64,000 bases of DNA from Succinivibrio sp. (GTDB lineage: Bacteria > Pseudomonadota > Gammaproteobacteria > Enterobacterales > Succinivibrionaceae), in NCBI GenBank assembly GCA_024693025.1, contig JAILLS010000114.1, forward strand, positions 1-64,000, in the 5' to 3' direction. Of the stretch, positions 18,729-28,415 are shown in pieces. The stretch's first letter is position 1, and each line of letters begins with the position of its first letter. A program made the translations under genes and the position numbers. The notes beneath the pieces were generated by a model. That model searched no databases. It saw only the letters and a list, made by a program, of their open reading frames with translations, and had not been told where the DNA came from.

Positions 18729-19622
18729 ATGCTTTTAAATCAGAAAATCGTAAGCTTTATAACCGTATGCGAAACCAGGGGGGTGACCCGGGCTGCCGAG
18801 CAGCTGCACTTAAGTCAGCCGGCGGTCAGCACCCAGCTTAAAGAGCTGGAACAGGAGCTTGGGCAGAAGCTCTTTGTCAAGCAGGGACGTGAGCTCAAGC
18901 TTACCGCACACGGACAGTACCTCTATGCTCACTGCCGCGTGATGTGCAATGATGAACAGCAGCTAAGATCAGGGCTGCTCAGGCTTCAAAACTCGCCTAA
19001 GACCTATAATTTCGGCGCCACCATGACCATCGGCGAGTATGTCATTCCAAGAGCGCTTGCCAGACTTATGCAGGCAGAGCCTCAGCTGCGCGCCAACCTG
19101 CACATTGCCAATACCGACAGCCTGCTTGAGGCCCTCAGGCAGGGCCGCATCAATTTTGCGCTGCTTGAAGGCAATTTCAAGCCGCAGGGACTTGCGGTCA
19201 GGCGCTTTGCCACGGTGCCCTTTATCGCGGTATGCCATAGAGAGCATGTGTTTGCACAAGAGCCTGTGTACCTCTCCTCCCTGCTCTGTGAAAGGCTCAT
19301 CTGCCGCGAAAGCGGCAGCGGCACCCGCAGTATTCTGGAAGCCCGCCTTGCGCAGGAGAATCTCTATCTTGACTCCTTCAGAGAAACCATCGAGGTCAGC
19401 GGCATGCATGCCATTCTGCTGATGTTAAAGGAGGATCTGGGCATTTCCTTCATGTATGAACCTGCGGCACGGGAGCTGCTCGAGCTAGGAGAGCTTAAGA
19501 CCATCCGGCTGAAGAACTTTGCCTTAAAGCATGACTTTGCCTTTGTGTGGCAGGAGCACAGCCTGTTCTCCTCAGCATATGAGCAGTTCTGCACGCAGCT
19601 TAAGGACTATGCCTGCCTCTAG
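18729..19622 (+). CDS. LysR family transcriptional regulator, divergent from the YeiH-family gene
   Basis: N-terminal HTH (SFITVCETRGVTRAAEQLHLSQPAVSTQLKELEQELGQKLF) and LysR substrate-binding domain. Confidence 0.92.
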   Translation: MLLNQKIVSFITVCETRGVTRAAEQLHLSQPAVSTQLKELEQELGQKLFVKQGRELKLTAHGQYLYAHCRVMCNDEQQLRSGLLRLQNSPKTYNFGATMTIGEYVIPRALARLMQAEPQLRANLHIANTDSLLEALRQGRINFALLEGNFKPQGLAVRRFATVPFIAVCHREHVFAQEPVYLSSLLCERLICRESGSGTRSILEARLAQENLYLDSFRETIEVSGMHAILLMLKEDLGISFMYEPAARELLELGELKTIRLKNFALKHDFAFVWQEHSLFSSAYEQFCTQLKDYACL

Positions 19623-19637
19623 GCTCCGCGTGGCAGG

Positions 19638-20744
19638 CTAATCCTGAGTTTTTCTGCCTTTGGTGGCTTTAATCGGCTTGACAAGCTTATGCGGTAGATT
19701 CAGGGGGATCACCACCAGCAGGCCAAACACCAGCGGCACCAGGTACAGGCCGGGATAAACCGGCAGAGAGTTGGAGCGGATCAGGTTGTTGAGCGAGAGC
19801 AGCAGCAGATAATAGGAGGTATAGAGCATAATCGCCGGAAAGAGCCTCGTGAACTTGCTCTGCCGCGGATTGATGAGCGACAGCGGTACTGCCACCATGG
19901 TCAGGATAAAGCAGGCAAACAGCGGGCTGATGCGCCACTGCAGTTCAATCCCCGCCTGATTATCCTCAGAATCCCACAGCGCCGAGGTCGGCATCGAGGC
20001 CACCGAAGACTCTCCGGTCAGCTCATCGCCGCTGATCGGTACCGGCATTTTGGCTTCATCAAGATGCAGCACCCGATACGAGCCGTTATGCAGAGGCTCA
20101 TAGCGATTGGCATCCTGAAGTTTTAGCCACTGCACCCCCATCTCATCGGACTGCAGATGGCCTGATTTACTTAAGGTAAAAGCGCTGCCGTAAGGCTCAA
20201 AGGTGTTATATAGCACATAGACATTGCCCATGCCCTTCTGATCCGGATCATCGTCATCCACCGAATCAATATAGAGATTGTACTGCTCGAAGCTGACAAA
20301 GCGGCCGCTCTCTACCGGCAGATAGCGCGGGTTGCGCTCGGCCTTCTCGACGAGGAGCGTGCGCGCGTTCTTGGCCCAGGGCATCAGATACAGATTGTTG
20401 ATGCCGGTCAGCACTGCAGTAACCGCGGCCAGCACCAGTGCAATCTTCATCACCCGCACGGTCGAATAGCCCGAGGCGCGCATCACCACGAGCTCTGAAT
20501 CGGTCGCAATGCGCCCCAGGGCCACCAGCACGCCGATAAACAGCGTTAAAGGCAGCATCAGAAATAAAATATCGGGAACAGAATAGACTACGAGCTGCGA
20601 GACAATATTCACCGGGATCCGTCCAACCGACGCTCTTGAAACGTAACGGATCATGATCTGCGCGATAAAGATGGCCAGCAGCACCACCGTAGTGGTAACC
20701 TGCACCTTCAGGATCTCTTTGAATATATACTTATCGATTACCAA
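19638..20744 (-). CDS. lptF: LPS export ABC transporter permease LptF
   Basis: MVIDKYIFKEILKVQ..., LGRIATDSELVVMRASGYS..., WRISPLFACFILTMVAVPLSLINPRQSKFTRLFPA; start overlaps the 3' end of holB. Confidence 0.92.
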   Translation of the reverse strand: MVIDKYIFKEILKVQVTTTVVLLAIFIAQIMIRYVSRASVGRIPVNIVSQLVVYSVPDILFLMLPLTLFIGVLVALGRIATDSELVVMRASGYSTVRVMKIALVLAAVTAVLTGINNLYLMPWAKNARTLLVEKAERNPRYLPVESGRFVSFEQYNLYIDSVDDDDPDQKGMGNVYVLYNTFEPYGSAFTLSKSGHLQSDEMGVQWLKLQDANRYEPLHNGSYRVLHLDEAKMPVPISGDELTGESSVASMPTSALWDSEDNQAGIELQWRISPLFACFILTMVAVPLSLINPRQSKFTRLFPAIMLYTSYYLLLLSLNNLIRSNSLPVYPGLYLVPLVFGLLVVIPLNLPHKLVKPIKATKGRKTQD

Positions 20745-21795
20745 CAGGATAACCTCTATAAAATCTTTCCACCAGAGTATATAAAGTCGCCAGAGGAGCT
20801 CTCTGCGTTAAGGTATAGCTGCGCTGATACTCAGTCAGAAGCTCCTGAACCTCAAACAGCGCCTCTGCCTTCATTCTGCCCAGAGCCTGTCCGCGCACCT
20901 CAGTCAGCATAGGCAGGGCAGCTATCTCCACCCCGGCCTTGTATTTTAAAAGCTCTAACACCAGTTCACGCAGCACCAGGAGCTGTTCAGCTTCTGTAAG
21001 TTTAGCTAGAGCATAGCATACTTGTTCATACTGCTGTGTGGCACATGCCTCAGCAAATTTATTGACTAAATTCTCGACCAGGTCACAAGTTCCCGAGAGC
21101 AGATACTCTTTGGCCCTCAGCGGTGCCCCTCCTGCCAGAGCCAGCGCCAGAGCGGCCTTGTGCAGAGCCAGCTCATCCTGACGGTTGACCTTAAGATAGC
21201 TTAGGGCATTCTCCAGTGAGCAGGGCGGGATCTGCAGCTTGAAGGCCCGCGACAGCAGGGTCGGCAGCAGCGCCTCAAAGCTGCGGGTGACAAGAATGAT
21301 CAGCGCATAGGCAGGCGGCTCCTCAAAGGTTTTGAGCAGCGCATTAGCCGCGCCCTCCTGCATGGCATGAGCCTGACTGATGATCACCACCTTGCTGTGC
21401 CCTACCTGCGGAGCCTCTGACAGCCAGTGTCCCATTTTACGCACGCTGTCAATTCTGACCGGATAGCTGCGCTCGCCAAGCTCAGCAGGCCTGAGATCTG
21501 AAGGAGAGTGGGAGAAATCCGCGCCCTTCTCGCAGTCAGCTGCGCTGCAGCCTAAGAGCAACAGCAGATCCGGATTGAGATCCTCCCCAAAGCAGCGGCA
21601 GTCTGCACACTCGCCGCATACCCCCTGTTCAAGAGGCTTCTGACAGAGATAGAATCTGGCGCACTCAAGAGCCAGCTCATAGCTGCCCAGAGCCTCATCG
21701 CCGGCGATGCACAGGGCCTGCGGCAGCCTGCCTGCATGTCTTGCCTGCACGAAGGTCTTAAAAATCGGAGCAGTCCAGTTATAGAGCATGAGCAA
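20731..21795 (-). CDS. holB: DNA polymerase III subunit delta'
   Basis: CGECADCRCF zinc motif, HAMQEGAANALLKTFEEPP; adjacent to tmk. Confidence 0.9.
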   Translation of the reverse strand: MLMLYNWTAPIFKTFVQARHAGRLPQALCIAGDEALGSYELALECARFYLCQKPLEQGVCGECADCRCFGEDLNPDLLLLLGCSAADCEKGADFSHSPSDLRPAELGERSYPVRIDSVRKMGHWLSEAPQVGHSKVVIISQAHAMQEGAANALLKTFEEPPAYALIILVTRSFEALLPTLLSRAFKLQIPPCSLENALSYLKVNRQDELALHKAALALALAGGAPLRAKEYLLSGTCDLVENLVNKFAEACATQQYEQVCYALAKLTEAEQLLVLRELVLELLKYKAGVEIAALPMLTEVRGQALGRMKAEALFEVQELLTEYQRSYTLTQRAPLATLYTLVERFYRGYPVGNR

Positions 21796-22411
21796 GTATC
21801 TCGTCTAAATAAGGACAGAGCCTCTTAAATACCGTCTCTGGATCGAGGGAGGCATCCACCACCCTGACCAGCTGCGGGTGCTCCCTGGCATACTCAAGAT
21901 AGGCCGTGCGCACCCGCTCCATAAAAGCCTGCCCCAGCCCCTCAAACCGATCGAGGCTGCCGCGGCCTGCGGCACGCTGCATCCCGACCGGCACCGGCAG
22001 GTCAAGGAGCAGAATGAGATCAGGCTGAAGACCGTCTAAGGCAAGTTTGCGGCAGGTTTCAAGCGCCCAAGCCGGCAGACCATGCCCGCCGCCCTGATAG
22101 GCAAGGCTTGAGAGATCGTGACGGTCACAGAGCACATCAAGGCCAGCTTCAAGACTTGGTTTGATCACCTTTCTGACCAGCTGCGCTCTGGCTGCATACA
22201 TCAGCAGCAGTTCGGTTTCAGGATAGAGCTTCTCATCGCTGCGCGGCGTCTTTAAAATCGTCCGGATTTCCTCGGCAATCGGGGTATTGCCAGGCTCGCG
22301 CAGGGTCACAACCTGCCTGCCCCTTTCCTCAAGATAGGCCTTAAGCCTGGGGATCTGCGTGCTCTTGCCCGCCCCTTCTCCACCTTCTAGCGTAATGAAT
22401 AAACCACGCAT
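21779..22411 (-). CDS. tmk: Thymidylate kinase
   Basis: MRGLFITLEGGEGAGKSTQIPRLKAYLEERG, TLREPGNTPIAEEIR, DRHDLSSLAYQGGG. Confidence 0.95.
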   Translation of the reverse strand: MRGLFITLEGGEGAGKSTQIPRLKAYLEERGRQVVTLREPGNTPIAEEIRTILKTPRSDEKLYPETELLLMYAARAQLVRKVIKPSLEAGLDVLCDRHDLSSLAYQGGGHGLPAWALETCRKLALDGLQPDLILLLDLPVPVGMQRAAGRGSLDRFEGLGQAFMERVRTAYLEYAREHPQLVRVVDASLDPETVFKRLCPYLDEILAHAL

Positions 22412-22420
22412 GAGCGCTCC

Positions 22421-23761
22421 TTACTCTGCTTTTTTAGCTTTGCTGTTCCTGCTGTTCTTAGTGTTCTTAGTGGCGGCATCCTTGCTTTTCTGAGAACCGG
22501 CAGCCTTGGCATTACCGCTCTTTGGCGCCTTAGGCTTTACCTGAGAGTCTGACTTGGACTTGCCTGCCTTGTCTGCCTCGGTCTTGTCAGACTTTGACCC
22601 GGAGGCCTGCTTATTATACTCGCGCACCCTTTTGCGATATTCTGCCACCGCCTGATTATGCTCCTTGAGGGTGCTGGTAAACACATGACCATCCTGAGGA
22701 GAGATATCCTTGGCCACAAAGAAGATTACCGTGCTGTCCGCAGGCTGCAGGGCAGCCAGAATGGAGGCCTTGCTCGGCATACCGATCGGAGTAGGCGGCA
22801 GTCCGTCGCGCGTATAGGAATTATAGGGAGTATCCTTCTGCAGCATGTCCTTGGTCAGCCTGCCCCGGAAGGTCGGCGACACTCCGTACATTACCGTCGG
22901 GTCGACCTGCAGACGCATGCCCTGCTTAAGACGGTTATAGATCACGGCTGCAACCAGCGGCCGTTCCTCATCAAGCAGCGTCTCCCGTTCGACGATGGAG
23001 GCGACCTTGAGAATCTCATAGGGGCTCAGCTCTACCTCAGAGTGCTTAAGTTCCCAGTGCTCGCGCAGAAACAGCGCCATATCCCGCAGGGCATGGCTCA
23101 GCACCGCCTTAAAGGGCTTCTTGTCAAACACAGGATAGGTGGCAGGCAGCAGCAGTCCCTCAAGATTGGCACTGCTGCCTCCCATGAATTTTACAAGCTC
23201 AGGACCTAGGGCCTGTTCATGCAGACGACGCGGAGTCTCAAGAGCGGACCTGGTCATATCGTCGGCCAGGGACTGCCGATAGATTTTCTGTTCAATTTCA
23301 GGCCAGGTCGAGCCCTCGACCACCGTAAAGGTCGGATGGCTGCGCTCTAAAATCTTCCCCTCGACCATGTCCTGCAGAAGCTCTGGCAGAGTTTTCTTGC
23401 CATCTACGAGGTATTCGCCGGCCTGCACCGCGTTATATTCAGGATGCTCACGCAGATAAAGATGCAGCATGAGCTCAGGCACCCTGCCGTTTACCAGGGC
23501 GCGGGATGCCGAGAGCGCAGTCGCACCCTTCTTGAGCTCAAACACGCCGATGCTCTCTGAGAGCGGCTCATGTTCAAGCTTCTGATAGAAATAATAGCCG
23601 GCCCCGCCTAAAGCTGCGGCTAAAAGCAGCACAAGCGTCAGCAGAATTAGGACTAAACGCTGCCAGAGCGGACGTTTAGCAGGAGGCTGATCCTGAGGTG
23701 AAGCTTCTTGCGGCTGTGGTTCGTCCGAAGTCTTTGCGGCAGGTTGCGATTCTTTTTTCAT
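22421..23761 (-). CDS. mltG: Endolytic transglycosylase MltG with a ~65-aa Lys/Ala/Ser-rich C-terminal tail
   Basis: TVVEGSTWPEIEQKI, KVASIVERETLLDEERPLVAAVIYNRLKQGMRLQVDPTVMYG, YNSYTRDGLPPTPIGMPSKASILAA. Confidence 0.92.
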   Translation of the reverse strand: MKKESQPAAKTSDEPQPQEASPQDQPPAKRPLWQRLVLILLTLVLLLAAALGGAGYYFYQKLEHEPLSESIGVFELKKGATALSASRALVNGRVPELMLHLYLREHPEYNAVQAGEYLVDGKKTLPELLQDMVEGKILERSHPTFTVVEGSTWPEIEQKIYRQSLADDMTRSALETPRRLHEQALGPELVKFMGGSSANLEGLLLPATYPVFDKKPFKAVLSHALRDMALFLREHWELKHSEVELSPYEILKVASIVERETLLDEERPLVAAVIYNRLKQGMRLQVDPTVMYGVSPTFRGRLTKDMLQKDTPYNSYTRDGLPPTPIGMPSKASILAALQPADSTVIFFVAKDISPQDGHVFTSTLKEHNQAVAEYRKRVREYNKQASGSKSDKTEADKAGKSKSDSQVKPKAPKSGNAKAAGSQKSKDAATKNTKNSRNSKAKKAE

Positions 23762-23996
23762 GGTCGCATTTTAGCGCATGGACGCACTTTAATGCAAAAC
23801 CGCACTTTTAAGCTGCGCCTTAAGAGTACAGGCGCTCTGCCCTCTTAGGCCGGCGCAAAGTGCTAAGACCTGCCGCCTGCAACTTTGTGCACTGAGTAGC
23901 AAATAGAGCGGCAGAGAGCCGTAAAATTTGTTAAAATAGCAGAATTTATCGCAATTTTAAAATATTTAATTATGACTTGTCAGAGGCTTTAGCTTT

Positions 23997-26864
23997 ATGG
24001 CCATGGAAAAAACCTACCAACCAGAACAATTTGAGAAACAGATCTACGCCCGCTGGGAAGAGCGCGGCTTATTCAAACCCAATGGAGATGCCGGCAGACC
24101 GTCCTTCTCCATTGCTCTGCCTCCACCGAATGTCACAGGCTCCCTGCATATGGGACATGCCTTCCAGCAGACCATTATGGATACCCTGATCCGCTATCAC
24201 CGCATGAAGGGTGACAACACCTTATGGCAGTGCGGTACCGATCATGCCGGCATCGCCACGCAGATGGTGGTTGAGCGCAAGCTGGCCAAGGAAGAGAACC
24301 TGACCCGTCACGATCTGGGCCGCGAGGAATTCATCAACCGGGTCTGGAAGTGGAAAGAGGAGTCAGGCGGGCAGATCACCAAGCAGATGCGCCGGCTCGG
24401 TGACTCTGTAGACTGGTCACGTGAACGCTTTACCATGGATGAAGGTCTGTCACGCGCCGTGCTCGAAGTCTTTGTACGCCTGTATGATGAAGGCCTGATT
24501 TATCGCGGCAAGCGCCTGGTCAACTGGGATCCGAAGCTGCGTACCGCCATCTCGGATCTGGAGGTGGAAAACCGCGAGATCAAAGGCTTTATGTGGTATA
24601 TCAAATACCAGTTTGCCGACGGGGTTAAGACCAGCGAGGGCAAGGACTATCTCCTGGTGGCCACCACCCGTCCTGAAACTCTGTTAGGCGACTCTGCCGT
24701 AGCCGTCAACCCTCAGGATGAGCGCTTCAAATCCATTATCGGCAAAGAGGTGATTCTGCCTCTGGTCAACCGCCGCATTCCGGTGGTGGCCGATCCGCAT
24801 GCAGACATGACCACGGGTACCGGCTGCGTTAAAATCACGCCGGCTCACGACTTTAATGACTATGCGGTGGGCAAACGGCATAATCTGCCTTTAATCAACG
24901 TGCTCACTGAAGATGCCAGGATCCGGACTGAGCCAGAAATCTTTGATGTCAACGGACTGCCGCTTGCTGGCTGTGAGGCCAAGCTGCCTGAGGCCTATCA
25001 GAATCTCGATCGCTTTGAATGCCGCGACAGAATTGTAGAAGATCTCAAGCAGGCCGGACTGCTTGATCATATCGAGGATCACACGCTCGCTCAGCCGTTT
25101 GGCGATCGCGGCGGCGTTCCGATTGAGCCGATGCTCACCGATCAGTGGTATGTCAAAGCCTCCATCCTGGGCAAGGAAGCCATCGCGGCCGTGGAAGACG
25201 GCAGAATCCAGTTTGTGCCGGCCCAGTACGCCAATATGTATTTCTCCTGGATGCGCGATCTGCAGGACTGGTGTATTTCACGTCAGCTCTGGTGGGGCCA
25301 CCGCATTCCGGCCTGGTATGACGAAGAGGGCAAGGTCTATGTCGCCCGCTCCGAAGAAGAGGTCAGAAGCAAATATGGCCTTGGCGCAGAGGTCAGACTC
25401 ACCCGCGATCCGGACGTGCTGGACACCTGGTTCTCCTCCGCCCTGTGGACTTTCTCAACCTTAGGCTGGCCCGACCAGACTCCTGAGCTTGAACAGTTCC
25501 ACCCTACCTCTGTGCTGGTCACCGGCTTTGACATCATCTTCTTCTGGGTTGCCCGCATGATCATGATGACCATGCACTTTATGAAGGATAAGGACGGCAA
25601 GCCGCAGGTACCGTTCAAGACCGTCTATGTGACCGGGCTTATCCGTGATGAGGAAGGCAAGAAAATGTCCAAATCCAAGGGCAATGTGCTTGATCCTCTG
25701 GACATGATCGACGGTATCGGCATTGATGAGCTGGTGCAGAAGCGCACCGCCAACATGATGCAGCCGCAGCTTGCCGAAAAGATTGCCAAGCGCACCCGCA
25801 AGCAGTTCCCTGACGGCATTGCCCCGCATGGCACCGATGCGCTGCGCTTCACTCTCTGCGCTCTGGCCTCCAATGGCCGTGACATCAACTGGGATATGAA
25901 GCGCCTGGACGGCTACCGCAACTTCTGCAACAAGATCTGGAACGCTTCCCGCTTCGTGCTGATGAATGTCGGTGAGCGTCAGCTGACCAAGCCTCAGGCC
26001 TCAGATCTGACTTTAGCCGATCGCTTCATCCTCTCTAAACTGCATACCGCCATCGAGCAGATGATTGACGCCATGCAGAGCTACCGCTTTGATCAGGTGG
26101 CTACCGTGCTCTATGAGTTCATCTGGAATGAATACTGCGACTGGTATCTTGAATTCACCAAGGCGATCTTCAGAGATGATAAGGAAAGTGAAGCGCATAA
26201 GCAGGCCACCGCCTATACTCTGGTCAAAGTGCTGGAGACCACCATGCGCCTTGCCCACCCGGTGATGCCGTTCCTTACTGAAACCATCTGGACTCAGACC
26301 AAGACCCTGCTTGGCGAGGAAGTCGGGGAAGGGATCATGACCGCCGCCTATCCTGAGGCAGCAGAATTTAACCTGGATGCCAAAGCGGAGGCTGATATTC
26401 AGTTTATCGAAGACTTTGCCACCACCGTGCGCAATCTGCGCGCTGAGATGAAGGTTGCGCCGAATGTCGTGCTCAGCCCGATGCTCAGAGGAGCCAATGA
26501 CGACGAGGTCCGCTGCTGCACCGCTCACTTTGCCTATCTAAAAGATCTGGCCAATATCACCGCCGTGAAGTTTGTCAGTGCCTCAGATGAGCTGCCGCCC
26601 TGCACCTCCAAGCCTTTAAGAGAGGCCGAAGTGCTGATTGAGATGAAGGATCTCATCAATAAGGAAGAGGAGCTCAAGCGCCTGCAGGGACTTAAGGAAA
26701 AGCTGGAGCGCAACATTGCCGGAGCTGAAAACCGCCTGAACAATGAAGCCTTTGTAAGCAAGGCACCTGCTGAAATCATCGAGGGCGCCAAGGCTCAGCT
26801 TGAACTCAACCGCACACAGCTTGAGAAGGTCAAAGCTCAGATTGAGCAGATGCAGAAGCTATAA
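23997..26864 (+). CDS. valS: Valyl-tRNA synthetase
   Basis: [15 protein letters not shown] (HIGH-type) and KKMSKSKGN (KMSKS) motifs; C-terminal coiled-coil. Confidence 0.97.
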   Translation: MAMEKTYQPEQFEKQIYARWEERGLFKPNGDAGRPSFSIALPPPNVTGSLHMGHAFQQTIMDTLIRYHRMKGDNTLWQCGTDHAGIATQMVVERKLAKEENLTRHDLGREEFINRVWKWKEESGGQITKQMRRLGDSVDWSRERFTMDEGLSRAVLEVFVRLYDEGLIYRGKRLVNWDPKLRTAISDLEVENREIKGFMWYIKYQFADGVKTSEGKDYLLVATTRPETLLGDSAVAVNPQDERFKSIIGKEVILPLVNRRIPVVADPHADMTTGTGCVKITPAHDFNDYAVGKRHNLPLINVLTEDARIRTEPEIFDVNGLPLAGCEAKLPEAYQNLDRFECRDRIVEDLKQAGLLDHIEDHTLAQPFGDRGGVPIEPMLTDQWYVKASILGKEAIAAVEDGRIQFVPAQYANMYFSWMRDLQDWCISRQLWWGHRIPAWYDEEGKVYVARSEEEVRSKYGLGAEVRLTRDPDVLDTWFSSALWTFSTLGWPDQTPELEQFHPTSVLVTGFDIIFFWVARMIMMTMHFMKDKDGKPQVPFKTVYVTGLIRDEEGKKMSKSKGNVLDPLDMIDGIGIDELVQKRTANMMQPQLAEKIAKRTRKQFPDGIAPHGTDALRFTLCALASNGRDINWDMKRLDGYRNFCNKIWNASRFVLMNVGERQLTKPQASDLTLADRFILSKLHTAIEQMIDAMQSYRFDQVATVLYEFIWNEYCDWYLEFTKAIFRDDKESEAHKQATAYTLVKVLETTMRLAHPVMPFLTETIWTQTKTLLGEEVGEGIMTAAYPEAAEFNLDAKAEADIQFIEDFATTVRNLRAEMKVAPNVVLSPMLRGANDDEVRCCTAHFAYLKDLANITAVKFVSASDELPPCTSKPLREAEVLIEMKDLINKEEELKRLQGLKEKLERNIAGAENRLNNEAFVSKAPAEIIEGAKAQLELNRTQLEKVKAQIEQMQKL

Positions 26865-26881
26865 ACAGGTAATCAAACAGG

Positions 26882-26960
26882 AAATCCCCTCCCAGTAGTA
26901 TGGCCCCAGAAATTGATCACTTAAGTTTCTAGGTCATACTACAGCGAGGGGATTTTTTTT
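26882..26960. terminator. Extended ~75-nt hairpin/terminator between convergent valS and ispH
   Basis: AAATCCCCTC-CC-AGTAGTATG ... CATACTAC-AGC-GAGGGGATTT followed by T8; inner AGAAA/TTTCT also pairs. Confidence 0.75.
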
Positions 26961-26965
26961 GAGGC

Positions 26966-27898
26966 TTAGATGCCATGCGGCAGCGGGAAGGCATGCGTCT
27001 TGTGCTCCCTGCCGATCGTGGAGACACTCACTGCCCCATGCGCTTTAAGATAGTCGACAATACCCTCAACCACATATTCAGGCGCCGAGGCTCCGGCCGA
27101 AATGCCTACCGCACTGACGCCCTCAAACCAGCTGTCATCAAGCATGGAATAGTCATCCACCAGATAGGCGCGCACTCCCGCGCTCTCAGCCACCTCACGC
27201 AGACGGTTGGAATTAGAGGAATTGGCTGAGCCTGCAATCACAATGAGATCACAGCACTGCGCCAGCTCCCGGATGGCATTCTGTCTGTCCTGTGTCGCAG
27301 TACAGGTATCATCACGCTTAGGCCCCCGGATCTCAGGAAAGCGCTCCTTAAGTCTGGCCACGGTCTTGGCCGTTTCATCTACAGACAGCGTAGTCTGAGT
27401 GGCAAAGATGGCCTGCGCCCCATCAAGCTGCAGCCTGTCGACATCCTCAGGCGTCAGCACCACATGCACATGGGACTTGTCACCCCGATACTGCCCGATG
27501 GTGCCTAAGACCTCCTGATGACCGTTGTGGCCAATCACTACCGCCTCAAGTCCCTCGAGGCCGGCCTGATTAAGCTTGCGGTGAATATGCGCCACCACCG
27601 GACAGGTTGCATCGATCACGGTGAAGCCGCGGCGGCGCGCTTCCTCTTCAGTCTCAATGCTGACGCCGTGGGCCGAGAAGATCAGAACCGAGCCGTCCGG
27701 CACTTCCTCAAGGCTCTCGACAAAATGAGCACCGCGGGCGGCAAGATCGGCAACCACATGCTTGTTGTGCACCACCTCATGCAGCACCCAGACCCGTTCA
27801 GGTCCATACAGCCTGATGGCATGCTCAACCGTGGCAATCGCCCGGCTGACACCCTGACACATCCCGCGCAGATTAGCTAAGATAACTTCAAAAGACAT
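26966..27898 (-). CDS. ispH: 4-hydroxy-3-methylbut-2-enyl diphosphate reductase
   Basis: ILANLRGMCQGVSRA, VVHNKHVV, DATCPVV, DDTCTATQDRQNAI: conserved Fe-S cysteines. ATG at 27898 preferred over the longer ORF start. Confidence 0.95.
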   Translation of the reverse strand: MSFEVILANLRGMCQGVSRAIATVEHAIRLYGPERVWVLHEVVHNKHVVADLAARGAHFVESLEEVPDGSVLIFSAHGVSIETEEEARRRGFTVIDATCPVVAHIHRKLNQAGLEGLEAVVIGHNGHQEVLGTIGQYRGDKSHVHVVLTPEDVDRLQLDGAQAIFATQTTLSVDETAKTVARLKERFPEIRGPKRDDTCTATQDRQNAIRELAQCCDLIVIAGSANSSNSNRLREVAESAGVRAYLVDDYSMLDDSWFEGVSAVGISAGASAPEYVVEGIVDYLKAHGAVSVSTIGREHKTHAFPLPHGI

Positions 27899-27899
27899 A

Positions 27900-28415
27900 T
27901 TAAGCCCTGCTTTCCTTATGCTCCTTGCTGAATAAACCAATGATAATCAGCAGGGTTGCTCCTACCGACACGCCGATATCTGCCACGTTGAAGGTCGGAT
28001 AGGCCCAGAAAAAATCCTCGGTCCTGATATAGAACAGCAGAAAATCCACGACATAGCCATGCAGAGCACGATCGATAAGATTGCCGATGGCTCCGCCGAT
28101 TACCAGCGCTAAAGCCATACAGCTGTAGCGCCTTGAAGCCGGCGTCTTGTACAGAATTACGAGCAGCACTAAAGTGATCACCACGGCAATACCCATGAAG
28201 AACCAGCGCTGCCAGCCGCCCATGCCGGCCAGGAAGCTGAAGGCTGCGCCCGTATTGTAGACGTGAGCCAGATTGAAGAACGGCAGCACCTCTATCCCGA
28301 GAGGATCATAGGGGATATGCGTCACTACGAGATATTTGGTGAGCTGGTCACATACAATGACCAGCACACTTAGGATCAGGTAAACAAGCCCTGAGCGCGG
28401 CTTTGCATTACTCAT
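27900..28415 (-). CDS. lspA: Lipoprotein signal peptidase
   Basis: CDQLTKYLV, NTGAAFSFL, GGAIGNLIDRALHGYVVDFL, FNVADIGVSVG motifs. Confidence 0.96.
   Translation of the reverse strand: MSNAKPRSGLVYLILSVLVIVCDQLTKYLVVTHIPYDPLGIEVLPFFNLAHVYNTGAAFSFLAGMGGWQRWFFMGIAVVITLVLLVILYKTPASRRYSCMALALVIGGAIGNLIDRALHGYVVDFLLFYIRTEDFFWAYPTFNVADIGVSVGATLLIIIGLFSKEHKESRA

Noticed and set aside
25461-26528. Minus-strand ORFs opposite valS (25461..25829, 26013..26528)
   Set aside because: Shadow ORFs in a highly conserved CDS.
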